Assembly (NCBI GenBank): GCA_026391075.1
Contig: JAPLES010000007.1
Location: 30,233 to 94,232 of the forward strand
Origin: Bacteroidota bacterium
GTDB taxonomy: Bacteria; Bacteroidota; Bacteroidia; Chitinophagales; LD1
Direction of reading: 5' to 3'
DNA: 64,000 nt
The notes under the pieces were generated by a model. The model saw nothing but the letters and a program-made list of their open reading frames with translations, had not been told where the DNA came from and did no database searches. Positions 9,825-19,159 of this stretch are shown here, piece after piece. Numbering within the stretch: the stretch's first letter is position 1; every line of letters starts with the position of its first letter. The translations under genes and the position numbers were made by a program.

Positions 9825-10844
9825 TTAAGGGTTCCACACCTTGGTTCCTTCGCTGCAATTAGTGCAGATATCAATCTCACTTCGCCCTTTTAAAATGCGT
9901 GAGCGAAACGAACGATATAAATCGCTCTGCCATATTTCGTTGAAAGTTTTGGAGTTTAAATCGCCTAACTGGTGTTGCGCATCTTTATCGAAACAACAGG
10001 GAACTATTTTACCATCCCAGGTAATTACGCAACTGTGCCACAGTTTCCAGCAGTGGTTAAGCAATTCATTTTTTATTTCGTACAAACCATCGCTCTGTTT
10101 TTTGTAGCGCGAATATTTATCGTTCTGCGGAATTAAATCGTTACCGTTTTTGTAATCGTAAATCTGCGCAGTTTTCAATTTCACTTCATCTACGCCTATT
10201 TCTTTAGCCAGAATATTCAATTCGTCAATCTGATGTTCGTTAGGTTTTACAACCAGGAACTGAAAAATAATATGCGGAGTTTTCGATTTCATCTCGCGCT
10301 TGGCGCGTATTAAATTTTTAGTGCCTTCTATTACCTTCTCTAAACTTCCACCAATGCGATACTGCTCGTAAGTTTGCTGTGTGGTACCGTCAATGGAAAC
10401 TAAAATACGGTCGAGTCCGCTCTCTACAGTTTCTCTTGCTTTGCGTTCTGTAAGAAAATGTGCGTTGGTAGAAGTAACCGTGTAAATATTTTTTTGCGAA
10501 GCGTATTGCACGAGCTCTAAAAACTTTGGATGCAGATAGGGCTCACCCTGAAAATAGAAGTAGAGGTAAATCAACTTATCGCCAATTTCATCTACAGTTT
10601 TTTTATAGAAATCGTAATTGAGATTTCCTGTAGGTCGCGTAAATGATTTTAAACCGCTGGGGCATTCGGGGCAACCCAGGTTGCAATTGGTTGTAGGTTC
10701 AATAGAAACATTAAAAGGAACTCCGAGCTGCACTGGCTGCTTTGTGAGTTTCGAATAATAGAATGAGGAAAGCACGCTCGCAGCATTCGCAATTTTTTTT
10801 GTGTTGAGCTTGGAAATAAACTGAAGCGTGTCGGAGAAATTCAT
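9825..10844 (-). CDS. Radical SAM/SPASM domain protein
   Basis: EPTTNCNLGCPECPSG, C-terminal CxxCxxG-like CCFDKD and CTNCSEG. Confidence 0.88.
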   Translation of the reverse strand: MNFSDTLQFISKLNTKKIANAASVLSSFYYSKLTKQPVQLGVPFNVSIEPTTNCNLGCPECPSGLKSFTRPTGNLNYDFYKKTVDEIGDKLIYLYFYFQGEPYLHPKFLELVQYASQKNIYTVTSTNAHFLTERKARETVESGLDRILVSIDGTTQQTYEQYRIGGSLEKVIEGTKNLIRAKREMKSKTPHIIFQFLVVKPNEHQIDELNILAKEIGVDEVKLKTAQIYDYKNGNDLIPQNDKYSRYKKQSDGLYEIKNELLNHCWKLWHSCVITWDGKIVPCCFDKDAQHQLGDLNSKTFNEIWQSDLYRSFRSRILKGRSEIDICTNCSEGTKVWNP

Positions 10845-10918
10845 GAAACGTAAATATAGGAAGTGACAAGTGCCGAAGAGTTAGTGCAGGATTATTCTGC
10901 TTTGTCGTTTTTAAATAC

Positions 10919-11776
10919 TTAGCCTAGAATCTTTTTCACTAATCCCTGCAACACCACTCCGGGTCCTACTTCAATAAACTCTGTTGCGCCATCAGCAGAC
11001 ATTTGTTTCACTGATTGTGTCCAGCGCACCGGTGAAGTAAGTTGTGCGATTAAGTTTTCTTTTATCACCTCAGGATTTGTTTCCGCTTTGGCAGAAACGT
11101 TTTGATACACTTCACAAACAGGCGTATTGAATTTTGTTTGATAGATGGCTTCTGCTAATTCTTTGCGCGCTGGTTCCATTAACGAAGAATGGAAAGCACC
11201 GCCCACTTGCAGCTTGATTACTTTGCGAACGCCTGCAGCTTTTATTTTTTCCATGGCTTCGTCAATTCCTTTTACGCTTCCAGAAATAACCAACTGACCA
11301 GGTGCATTGTAATTTGCAGCAACGACTACTTCATCTTTTATTTCCGCGCATATTGCTTCTATCTGCGCTTCGCTTTCATAATTTAAAACGGCTGCCATCG
11401 TAGAGGGCACTAACTCACAGGCACGCTGCATAGCTAATGCACGAACAGAAACTAATCGCAGTGCATCTTCAAAGTTCAATGTTTGATTAGCTACTAATGC
11501 AGAAAACTCTCCGAGAGAATGTCCGGCAACCATATCGGGCTTTACGTTTTCAAGTAATGCAAATGAAATTACCGAGTGCAAAAAAACTGCGGGCTGAGTA
11601 ACTTTGGTTTGTTTGAGTTCTTCATCGGTTCCTTCGAACATTATTCTTGAAATGCCAAAACCGAGTATTTCATCGGCACGATTAAACATTTGTCTGGCAG
11701 TTTCTGACTGCTCAAACAAATCTTTGCCCATTCCGGTGTATTGGGAGCCCTGACCAGGGAAGACGTATGCGACCAT
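10919..11776 (-). CDS. fabD: Malonyl-CoA-ACP transacylase
   Basis: VFPGQGSQYTGMGKDLFE, GHSLGEFSAL. Confidence 0.95.
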   Translation of the reverse strand: MVAYVFPGQGSQYTGMGKDLFEQSETARQMFNRADEILGFGISRIMFEGTDEELKQTKVTQPAVFLHSVISFALLENVKPDMVAGHSLGEFSALVANQTLNFEDALRLVSVRALAMQRACELVPSTMAAVLNYESEAQIEAICAEIKDEVVVAANYNAPGQLVISGSVKGIDEAMEKIKAAGVRKVIKLQVGGAFHSSLMEPARKELAEAIYQTKFNTPVCEVYQNVSAKAETNPEVIKENLIAQLTSPVRWTQSVKQMSADGATEFIEVGPGVVLQGLVKKILG

Positions 11777-11848
11777 TGAATATGTAAGATTGAATATTGA
11801 ACAAGAGGATTTGTATTAAATATTAATTCTTCAATTTTAAATCTTACA

Positions 11849-12448
11849 TCAGCTTAGTTTTGCGGATATAAGATTAATAAACTCACTGCGCGTTGACTGT
11901 TTTTCAAACTCTCCGGTGAATGCAGAAGTGGTTGTAACCGAGTTTTGTTTCGATACACCGCGCATCATCATGCATAAATGTTTTGCTTCAATTACGACAG
12001 CCACACCCAGCGGATTTAGGGCTTCCTGTATAGCATCGCGAACCTGAATGGTTAAACGTTCCTGCACTTGCAATCTTCTTGCAAACACATCTACTACACG
12101 AGCCAGCTTACTTAATCCAACAATCTTTCCGTTAGGGATATAAGCAATGTGTGCACGACCGAAAAACGGAAGCATGTGGTGTTCGCAGAGCGAATACAGT
12201 TCAATGTCTTTTACAATCACCATTTGGTTGTGCTTTTCATCGAACAAAGCACCGCGCAAAATTTCAACAGCATCTAACTCGTAACCCTGCGTTAAGAAGT
12301 GCATGGCTTTAGCAACTCTTTCGGGAGTTTTTTCCAAGCCATCGCGGGTTACATCTTCTCCCAATGCTTTTAAAATTTCACTGTAGTGGTCTTTAACCAG
12401 TGTAAGCGTTTCGGGATTATAGATTTCTTTTTTCTCGTAGTGTTTCAT
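11849..12448 (-). CDS. folE: GTP cyclohydrolase I
   Basis: [36 protein letters not shown]. Confidence 0.96.
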   Translation of the reverse strand: MKHYEKKEIYNPETLTLVKDHYSEILKALGEDVTRDGLEKTPERVAKAMHFLTQGYELDAVEILRGALFDEKHNQMVIVKDIELYSLCEHHMLPFFGRAHIAYIPNGKIVGLSKLARVVDVFARRLQVQERLTIQVRDAIQEALNPLGVAVVIEAKHLCMMMRGVSKQNSVTTTSAFTGEFEKQSTRSEFINLISAKLS

Positions 12449-12457
12449 AGCGGGGTT

Positions 12458-12865
12458 TTATTCTCCGTAATACTCAACAAATATATTTTCTGTCTCTACT
12501 AACTTAATGCAATGCAATTGACAAGTAGTAATGTGCGGGGCAATCCATTTCCAAATCTGCTTCAATACATTCTCGGTGCTTGGTAATACACCTTTCAACT
12601 CCGGCACGTCCATGTTGAAGTTCTTATGGTCAAGGCGTTCAACAATTTCGCGCTTCATAATCTTAGCGAGTTCGTGCGCATTCATGATGAATCCTGTATC
12701 GGGATTCGGTTCTCCTTTCACGGTAACAAACACATCGAAGTTGTGACCGTGCCAGTTCTTATTAGCGCACTTGCCAAATACAGCATCGTTGTGTTCTTCT
12801 GTCCAACTTGGATTGAAGAGGCGATGCGCTCCGTTGAAATGTTCTCTTCTCGTGAGATATACCAT
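12458..12865 (-). CDS. 6-pyruvoyl-tetrahydropterin synthase / 6-carboxytetrahydropterin synthase family
   Basis: FGKCANKNWHGHNF, LDHKNFN, PSTENVLKQIW. Confidence 0.88.
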   Translation of the reverse strand: MVYLTRREHFNGAHRLFNPSWTEEHNDAVFGKCANKNWHGHNFDVFVTVKGEPNPDTGFIMNAHELAKIMKREIVERLDHKNFNMDVPELKGVLPSTENVLKQIWKWIAPHITTCQLHCIKLVETENIFVEYYGE

Positions 12866-12871
12866 TGCTTC

Positions 12872-14158
12872 CTACCCGTTATACTTTTCAAGAATCATCG
12901 CATGTCCGTGCGCACCGGCTGCACAAGCAGAGAGCAAAGCGTACTTGCCGTTCTCTTTTATCAATCTGTTTGCCGCAGTGGTTACTAAACGTGCACCGGT
13001 GGCACCGAACGGATGTCCGAGTGAAAGTGAGCCGCCCCACAAATTGAGTTTCTCCATTGGCACATTGCCTACTGCTTTATCTCTTCCTAATTTATTCTTT
13101 GCAAAATCATCACTTGCCATGCACTTGAGGTTTGCCATTATTTGACCGGCAAATGCTTCGTGAAATTCAAACACATCTATATCGCTGATGTTCATTCCTG
13201 TTTTGGTCAACAGCTTCGACATCGCATAAGTTGGACCTAACAACAATTCCTCATTCAAATCGCAACCGCTGAAAGTGTAGGAGTGCAAATATGCCTTTGG
13301 CTTCAATCCTAATTCCTTCGCTTTGTCTTCTGTCATTAGCAATACCACAGCCGCGCCATCGGTTAAGAAGGAGGCGTTGGCAGCAGTAATCGTTCCGCCT
13401 TCTTTTACGAATGCCGGTTTCAGTTTCGAAATCTTTTCCATCGTGGTATCAGCACGGAAGCCGTTATCTTTTGAAATGCGCTTGAACTTAGGCGCAGATT
13501 CCACCGGTGCAATTTCATGCGCGAGGATTCCATCAGCATCTGCCTTGGCAGCGAGTTGATGCGAGCGCACAGCAAACTCATCCTGCTCTTGACGTGTTAC
13601 GCCATAACGTGCAGCCAAAATATCGCAGTCGAGTCCCATTGTTTTGTTCGTGAGGAATTCGGCAATAGCGGGTGCCTCGGGTTTAAAATCAACCGGACGA
13701 AGTGTAGAAAGAAACTTCAACGAATCACCGAGACCTTTGAGTTTTTGCGCTTTGAATAATTTCTTGCGCATAGGTCGGTTGAACAAAATTGGGGCATCGC
13801 TTGCGCAGTCAGTTCCACCGGCAATTACCACATCGGCATCGCCATTTTGCAGCACGTGCATAGCAGTTACGATTGCCTGATTCGCGCTGATGCAAGCCAT
13901 CGTTACGGTGTGGCAAGGAGAGGTGTTCGGTATACCCGCAGTGAGCGCGGCTTCGCGCGCCACGTTGCTGGTTTTTACATTGGTAATAACGGTGCCCATA
14001 ACCACATAGCCCACCTGTTTAGGGTCAACGCCTGTTCTGTTGAGCAGCCCTTTGATGGCAAACTGCCCGAGCTGGTAGCTCATTAAATCCATATAATCGG
14101 TGCCCGAGCGCAGGAAGGGAGTGCGCGCTCCGTCTATTACTACTATTCGTTTGCTCAT
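12872..14158 (-). CDS. Acetyl-CoA C-acyltransferase (thiolase)
   Basis: VVIDGARTPFLRSGTDY, CISANQAI, NLWGGSLSLGHPFGATGARL, CAAGAHGHAMI. Confidence 0.92.
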   Translation of the reverse strand: MSKRIVVIDGARTPFLRSGTDYMDLMSYQLGQFAIKGLLNRTGVDPKQVGYVVMGTVITNVKTSNVAREAALTAGIPNTSPCHTVTMACISANQAIVTAMHVLQNGDADVVIAGGTDCASDAPILFNRPMRKKLFKAQKLKGLGDSLKFLSTLRPVDFKPEAPAIAEFLTNKTMGLDCDILAARYGVTRQEQDEFAVRSHQLAAKADADGILAHEIAPVESAPKFKRISKDNGFRADTTMEKISKLKPAFVKEGGTITAANASFLTDGAAVVLLMTEDKAKELGLKPKAYLHSYTFSGCDLNEELLLGPTYAMSKLLTKTGMNISDIDVFEFHEAFAGQIMANLKCMASDDFAKNKLGRDKAVGNVPMEKLNLWGGSLSLGHPFGATGARLVTTAANRLIKENGKYALLSACAAGAHGHAMILEKYNG

Positions 14159-14245
14159 GGTTGTTTTTTTGAGGGCGTGAAGATAGAAAAGTTAGTGGTT
14201 CACCGAATTAGCATCGTGGGGGTTCCCGCCTCAAAGCAGGCGGTC

Positions 14246-14306
14246 GCGCTATCGCTGCAAGTCCTCGCCCCAAAGCGGGCTGCGGGCTTTCCGCTCTATC
14301 GCTAAC
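14246..14306. repeat. Composite repeat copy 1 (outer arms shared with 55079-55147)
   Basis: gtcgcgctatcgctgcaagtcctc[gccccaaagcgggc]tgcgggctttccgctctatcgctaacc. Confidence 0.75.
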
Positions 14307-14422
14307 CCAAATACAAACAGCCGGTTCTGTCTTTTTGTATCATTATTACAAACAGAAAACTCCTGACGGAGTTGAATTCAAATTTGTATTTGCTCCATAG
14401 GAGACGTCTGTAAGTAGATTTT

Positions 14423-15289
14423 TTAAAAAATCCCATAAGGATATACGTAGTAGTAGCTTGAAGATTTTCTATACGGAAATTCATCAGCATTTTGTTGCCT
14501 ATCGTATTTCCCACGGAACTGATTTTCTTTCATCATTGTTACTGTCTTTACCTTAAACTCGTTGTCTACATAAAATTCATTAGTAAAATTTTCATTGGTA
14601 GAAAGGGTCAAAAAATTTCGAAAAGACAGAAAAATATTTTTCCCGGTTAATTGAGCCACCATGATTTTAGTGGTTTTCTTGTCGTTAAGACTTGAAGGAA
14701 CTATTTCTTCAGAAAAATTTTTCTTGTTGTATTCAACGAATGAAAAATCTGTCAAGTGCATAGTCGGTTTGAAAAAATTCGACTTTGGTGGAATGAAAGT
14801 TACCCTTTCTGGTTTTGACTTTGTAGAATTACTATAAGACTCTCCCACCGTAGTGCCAAGACTGAGATTAAAAACTTCTCCATAAGTTGTAACTCCTCCA
14901 TGGTTGGGCAATGTTATTATTGGTTTGAAAAAATCTTCCGAAAAAGTAAACGAATTTGAAGTATAGGTGGTTTTCGTATTAGTGAATTCCTCATCTTCCC
15001 AATAATTTAATTTAGTTGAATTACTAATGAGGGCACTTTTTTTCCAATCGACATAAATGGGAATACTTAGCTTATTGTAAATTGTAAAACTCATTATGCC
15101 TTTTTCAGCCCAAAAGTAGTAACTGACTAAGATTGAATCGTTCTCATAATAGCACACGTTTTCTTTTGTCTTTGTATTTACACAATCAACATCAATTACT
15201 TGCATCCATGTTCCACAGGACGAAATGAAACAAATTGAAAAAATGCTTGAAATCCAAAAGAGTTTTCTCATGTTAGTATTGTTTAGCAT
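14423..15289 (-). CDS. Hypothetical lipoprotein
   Basis: MRKLFWISSIFSICFISSCGTW lipobox-like N-terminus. Confidence 0.6.
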   Translation of the reverse strand: MLNNTNMRKLFWISSIFSICFISSCGTWMQVIDVDCVNTKTKENVCYYENDSILVSYYFWAEKGIMSFTIYNKLSIPIYVDWKKSALISNSTKLNYWEDEEFTNTKTTYTSNSFTFSEDFFKPIITLPNHGGVTTYGEVFNLSLGTTVGESYSNSTKSKPERVTFIPPKSNFFKPTMHLTDFSFVEYNKKNFSEEIVPSSLNDKKTTKIMVAQLTGKNIFLSFRNFLTLSTNENFTNEFYVDNEFKVKTVTMMKENQFRGKYDRQQNADEFPYRKSSSYYYVYPYGIF

Positions 15290-15353
15290 TTCAAAAGTAA
15301 ACTTCCTTTCCTTTCCCTCAAAATTTTCATTTCCAGTTTTTCACCACTCCCCT

Positions 15354-15563
15354 TTTTTGACCTTTCGAAACTTCGGTAGCCAATGCGTTGGTGCGTAGCA
15401 CAGTCAGAAGTTTCGCGGCAAAAAGGAACGAAGCAAAACACAAATCAAACGTTCACTTACAACATCGCAATCAAACCAAAGACTGTATTGAGCCAAGCCC
15501 TCCAAAAATGCGGAGCATATTTTTGGAAAGCTTTTTGGTTACTTTTTTGCTAAAAAAGTGACA
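15354..15563. repeat. Intergenic cluster of hairpins
   Basis: cgaaacttc...gaagtttcg; ccaa-tgcg-ttgg; ccaaaaatgcggagcatatttttgg; acttttttgctaaaaaagt. Confidence 0.6.
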
Positions 15564-15698
15564 GAAAAAATTCCTCTTGCACATTCAAAAAACTCTTTTT
15601 TCTTTTGCAACATCATTTAGAAAACAACATTTCATAACCCAACCTTCAGGTTCTCACAAAACCTAAAGACGGAACTTGAGGGACTAAAAATCTTCAAC

Positions 15699-16415
15699 AT
15701 GGAAACAGGACACGCAAAAAATGTAGCAAACTTCCAAATCCTTATCAACTCTTGTAATGGATACGGAGCCGCTTACAACCCCGCAAAAAACAGAATCAAA
15801 ATTGCCAACCTCACTACCGTGCATCAGGGTGGTGTCAATGCGCTTCAATTGGTCGACTCCAAACTCCCTGCCTTAGATGCCGCCATTGCCGACCGTCAGG
15901 AAGCTTACGGTGGGCTCAGCAAATTCTACACACGCATTGGTGCAGCCGTTGATGCTTCCGACCTCACTGCCGGACTCAAAAAAGATGCACACGCCATCAT
16001 TAAAAAAATCGTTGGTCAGCGCGCCACCCCCAAACCACCTAAAGCCGATTCAGAAAACGACAAAACGCATAGCGCCTCGCAAATGAGCTACGACCAGCGT
16101 CAGGAAAACTTCCAGAAACTTTACGAATTACTAAACGGCAGCACTGGCTACTCGCCAAACGAAACCGACCTTAAGGTAGCTGCCCTTCAAGCCGACCTTC
16201 AAATTCTTACAGACACAAACACAATTGCAAAGACAAATTACACACCTGTAGCAAACGCCCGTATCGCTCGCGATAAAGTTCTTTACGCTCCCGAAGAAGG
16301 GCTCTACGATTTACAAAACGAGGTAAAGAAATATGTAAAGTCCGTCTTCGGTGCCACAAGTGCCGAGTTCAAACAAATAAGCGGTCTAAAGTTTACCAAA
16401 CCTGGCAAGAAGTAA
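15699..16415 (+). CDS. Hypothetical protein
   Basis: METGHAKNVANFQILINSCNGYGAAYNPAKNRIKIANLTTV...; full-length ORF followed by a strong hairpin. Confidence 0.7.
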   Translation: METGHAKNVANFQILINSCNGYGAAYNPAKNRIKIANLTTVHQGGVNALQLVDSKLPALDAAIADRQEAYGGLSKFYTRIGAAVDASDLTAGLKKDAHAIIKKIVGQRATPKPPKADSENDKTHSASQMSYDQRQENFQKLYELLNGSTGYSPNETDLKVAALQADLQILTDTNTIAKTNYTPVANARIARDKVLYAPEEGLYDLQNEVKKYVKSVFGATSAEFKQISGLKFTKPGKK

Positions 16416-16437
16416 ACCTCCATCAACCTGTCCTCTT

Positions 16438-16472
16438 ATGCAAATTCCCTTCCTTCCGAAGGGAATTTGCAT
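16438..16472 (+). terminator. Hairpin downstream of 15699-16415
   Basis: atgcaaattccctt-ccttccg-aagggaatttgcat, 14-bp perfect stem. Confidence 0.7.
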
Positions 16473-16477
16473 TCTGC

Positions 16478-16604
16478 CAAAGCAACTAACCATCCTTTTC
16501 TTTCAAACAAGCGGAATGCTCCTTCAAATAACCATCCTGCTCCTTCAAATTAGCAGAATGTTCTTTCAAATAGCCATCATGCTTTCTCAAATAAGCAGAA
16601 TGTT
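16478..16604. repeat. 21-bp tandem repeat, about 5-6 units alternating between two variants
   Basis: ctttcaaacaagcggaatgct / ccttcaaataaccatcctgct / ccttcaaattagcagaatgtt / ctttcaaatagccatcatgct / ttctcaaataagcagaatgtt. Confidence 0.9.
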
Positions 16605-16858
16605 TTGCAAAACACTTGTCTTTGTATTCTGCATTGGCGGTTGAATGTCTGGTAGTTCTTTAAGCAAATAAAATTTCTGCCAACGCTCCGCATCTTCCGT
16701 CCTCCGCCATCTGCCAACCGTCAACTCAAACCCTCTCGTTGAAAATTCCTCCTCTGCTGTTAATTACTTCGCAAAATATTTGCCGCGCAATTTCTGCGCA
16801 AGATTATTTTCGCGCACGTTCCGAATATGAAAGAAGAGCGTAACCAAAATTTTTCACC

Positions 16859-18076
16859 ATGTCACAAGCTACAGCCACTATGAACCAACTCTCTGACCGC
16901 ATCAACCAAATGCAGGAATCTGCCACTATCAAAATGAGCAAAATGAGCCGCGAATTAAAAGCGCAGGGTCACGATGTAATTGATTTGAGTTTGGGCGAAC
17001 CCGATTTTGATACGCCTCAATACATTAAAGATGCAGCCAAGCTTGCCATTGACAAGGGCTATACCAAATACACGCCAGTGCCGGGCTACCCCGAGTTGCG
17101 TAAAGCCATTATGCAAAAGTTTAAGCGTGATAATAATCTCGATTATACCATGGAGCAGATTGTGGTTTCTACCGGAGCCAAACAATCTATTGCCAATGTG
17201 GTGTTGAGTTTAATAAATCCGGGCGATGAAGTTTTATTGCCCGCGCCTTACAGGGTTAGCTATGCCGCCATTGCCGAACTTGCCGAAGGCAAGTGCGTTG
17301 AAATTCCTACCACGATTGATTCTAATTTTAAAGTAACTGCCGATTTGCTGGAGCAATACATTACGCCTAAAACCAAGCTGATGATTTTTTCATCGCCTTG
17401 CAATCCTACGGGTTCGGTGTTTTCGCAAGATGAGTTGAAGGCGATTGCAGCTGTGGTGAAAAAACATCCTAACCTGTTTGTGCTGTGCGATGAAATTTAT
17501 GAATACATCAATTTCACCGGACAGAAGCATACAAGCTTAGCCGAGTTTGCCGAAATAAAAGAACAGGTAATTACGGTGAACGGTTTCAGTAAAGCTTTTG
17601 CTATGACTGGATGGAGACTGGGTTATATCGGTGCACCGCTTTTTATTGCTAAAGCATGCGACAAAATGCAGGGACAGTTTACTTCGGCTCCTTGCTCTAT
17701 CACTCAAAAAGCAGGCGAAGCCGCTTTGCTTGGCGATACCACTCCGAGTTTCGATATGGTGAAAGAATTTAAAAAGCGTAGAGATATTGTTTACGCATTG
17801 CTTAAAGAAATACCGGGATTGAAAGTGAATTTACCCGAGGGTGCTTTCTACTTCTTCTTCGATGTAAGTTCTTATTTCGGAAAAACATTTGAAGGCAAAG
17901 CGTTGAACACACCCGAAGATATTTCGTTGTTCTTATTGGCAGATGGCAAAATTGCTTTAGTAAGCGGTGAAAGCTTTGGCGATAAAAACTGTTTGCGCAT
18001 GAGCTATGCAACAAGCGAAGAGAAATTGGTGGAAGCGTGTAAGAGAATTAAAGAAGGGTTCGCAAAACTACAGTAG
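16859..18076 (+). CDS. Pyridoxal phosphate-dependent aminotransferase (aspartate aminotransferase family)
   Basis: VIDLSLGEPDFDTPQYI, SSPCNPTGSVFSQDEL, VNGFSKAFAMTGWRLGYIGAP. Confidence 0.94.
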   Translation: MSQATATMNQLSDRINQMQESATIKMSKMSRELKAQGHDVIDLSLGEPDFDTPQYIKDAAKLAIDKGYTKYTPVPGYPELRKAIMQKFKRDNNLDYTMEQIVVSTGAKQSIANVVLSLINPGDEVLLPAPYRVSYAAIAELAEGKCVEIPTTIDSNFKVTADLLEQYITPKTKLMIFSSPCNPTGSVFSQDELKAIAAVVKKHPNLFVLCDEIYEYINFTGQKHTSLAEFAEIKEQVITVNGFSKAFAMTGWRLGYIGAPLFIAKACDKMQGQFTSAPCSITQKAGEAALLGDTTPSFDMVKEFKKRRDIVYALLKEIPGLKVNLPEGAFYFFFDVSSYFGKTFEGKALNTPEDISLFLLADGKIALVSGESFGDKNCLRMSYATSEEKLVEACKRIKEGFAKLQ

Positions 18077-18152
18077 TTTACAGTTTGTCACAGCAGGGTT
18101 TCGTTTCGAACGCTGCGTTCAATTGCTCTAAAACGTATTTGTATTTTCATTT

Positions 18153-18184
18153 TCGAATTTTCAAATTCCCGAATTTATTAATTG
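18153..18184. repeat. Solo 4 x 8-bp word array (solo 1), 6 nt upstream of the next start codon
   Basis: tcgaattt-tcaaattc-ccgaattt-attaattg. Confidence 0.6.
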
Positions 18185-18190
18185 CAATAA

Positions 18191-19150
18191 ATGCCTACAC
18201 CTAAACTAAACTTCTCTAACCTCTCCGTCCTAATCATTGGCGATGTAATGGTTGACTTTTATTTATTCGGAGAAGTGAACCGCATTTCGCCCGAAGCACC
18301 TGTGCCTGTGGTTGAAATTGCGAGCAAGGAATCGCGCCCGGGTGGTGCGGCAAATGTTGCGCTTAATATTGCAGAACTCGGAGCAAAACCAATTTTGCTT
18401 TCCATGGTAGGAAGAGATTTAACAGGCAATTTGTTGATTAAAATGCTTCGCGATTTTGGTGTAAAGACCAATCATATTCTTCAAAACAAAAATCGCGTTA
18501 CCACTTTAAAGACTCGTGTGTTTGATGAAGACAAACAAGTAGTGCGCTTTGATGAAGAAGAAATTGAAGATGTAAACGAAGCGCAGGAAACTTTGCTCAT
18601 TAAAGAATTCAAAAAAATTCTTTTAAATGACAAACCCGATATCATCATCATTCAGGACTACAACAAAGGTGTGCTTACTAAATATTTCATTAAGCAGATT
18701 TTATTACTCGCCACCAAAACCGGAATACCGGTAGCTGTTGATCCTAAGGAGCGCAACTTTTTCGACTATCAGGCAATTGATTTATTCAAACCAAACTTGC
18801 GCGAATTTTCCGAAGCCATCGGTTATCGCATTAATTCAAAAAGCATTGAAAGCTTGCGCAGTGGTGCAGAAGAATTGCGCAGAAAGAATCGATTTAAAAA
18901 TTTAATGGTTACGCTTGGTGGCAATGGCATTTTTTGTTTCACCCGCGATGGAAATTCATTTATTGTTCCGGCTAAATCAATCAAAGCCGCTGATGTTTCG
19001 GGTGCCGGTGATACAGCTATTAGCATTGCCACACTTGCTTACGCACAAAAATATTCGCTCAAAGAAATTGCACAGTTTGCCAATAAAGCTGCGGCTGCTG
19101 TTTGTAAAAAAGTAGGCGTTACTCCGGTTAGTTTGAAGGAGATGAAATAA
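18191..19150 (+). CDS. PfkB-family carbohydrate kinase, RfaE1/HldE kinase-domain-like
   Basis: VLIIGDVMVDFYLFGEVNRISPEAPVPVVEI, SGAGDTAIS. Confidence 0.88.
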   Translation: MPTPKLNFSNLSVLIIGDVMVDFYLFGEVNRISPEAPVPVVEIASKESRPGGAANVALNIAELGAKPILLSMVGRDLTGNLLIKMLRDFGVKTNHILQNKNRVTTLKTRVFDEDKQVVRFDEEEIEDVNEAQETLLIKEFKKILLNDKPDIIIIQDYNKGVLTKYFIKQILLLATKTGIPVAVDPKERNFFDYQAIDLFKPNLREFSEAIGYRINSKSIESLRSGAEELRRKNRFKNLMVTLGGNGIFCFTRDGNSFIVPAKSIKAADVSGAGDTAISIATLAYAQKYSLKEIAQFANKAAAAVCKKVGVTPVSLKEMK

Positions 19151-19159
19151 AAAAACACG

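Noticed and set aside
16478-16604. Possible CRISPR array
   Set aside because: Direct 21-bp tandem units without unique spacers and no cas genes nearby.
16438-16644. Repetitive 68-aa ORF
   Set aside because: Begins inside a terminator-like hairpin; the repeats derive from the 21-bp DNA tandem, so it is better treated as a repeat than a gene.
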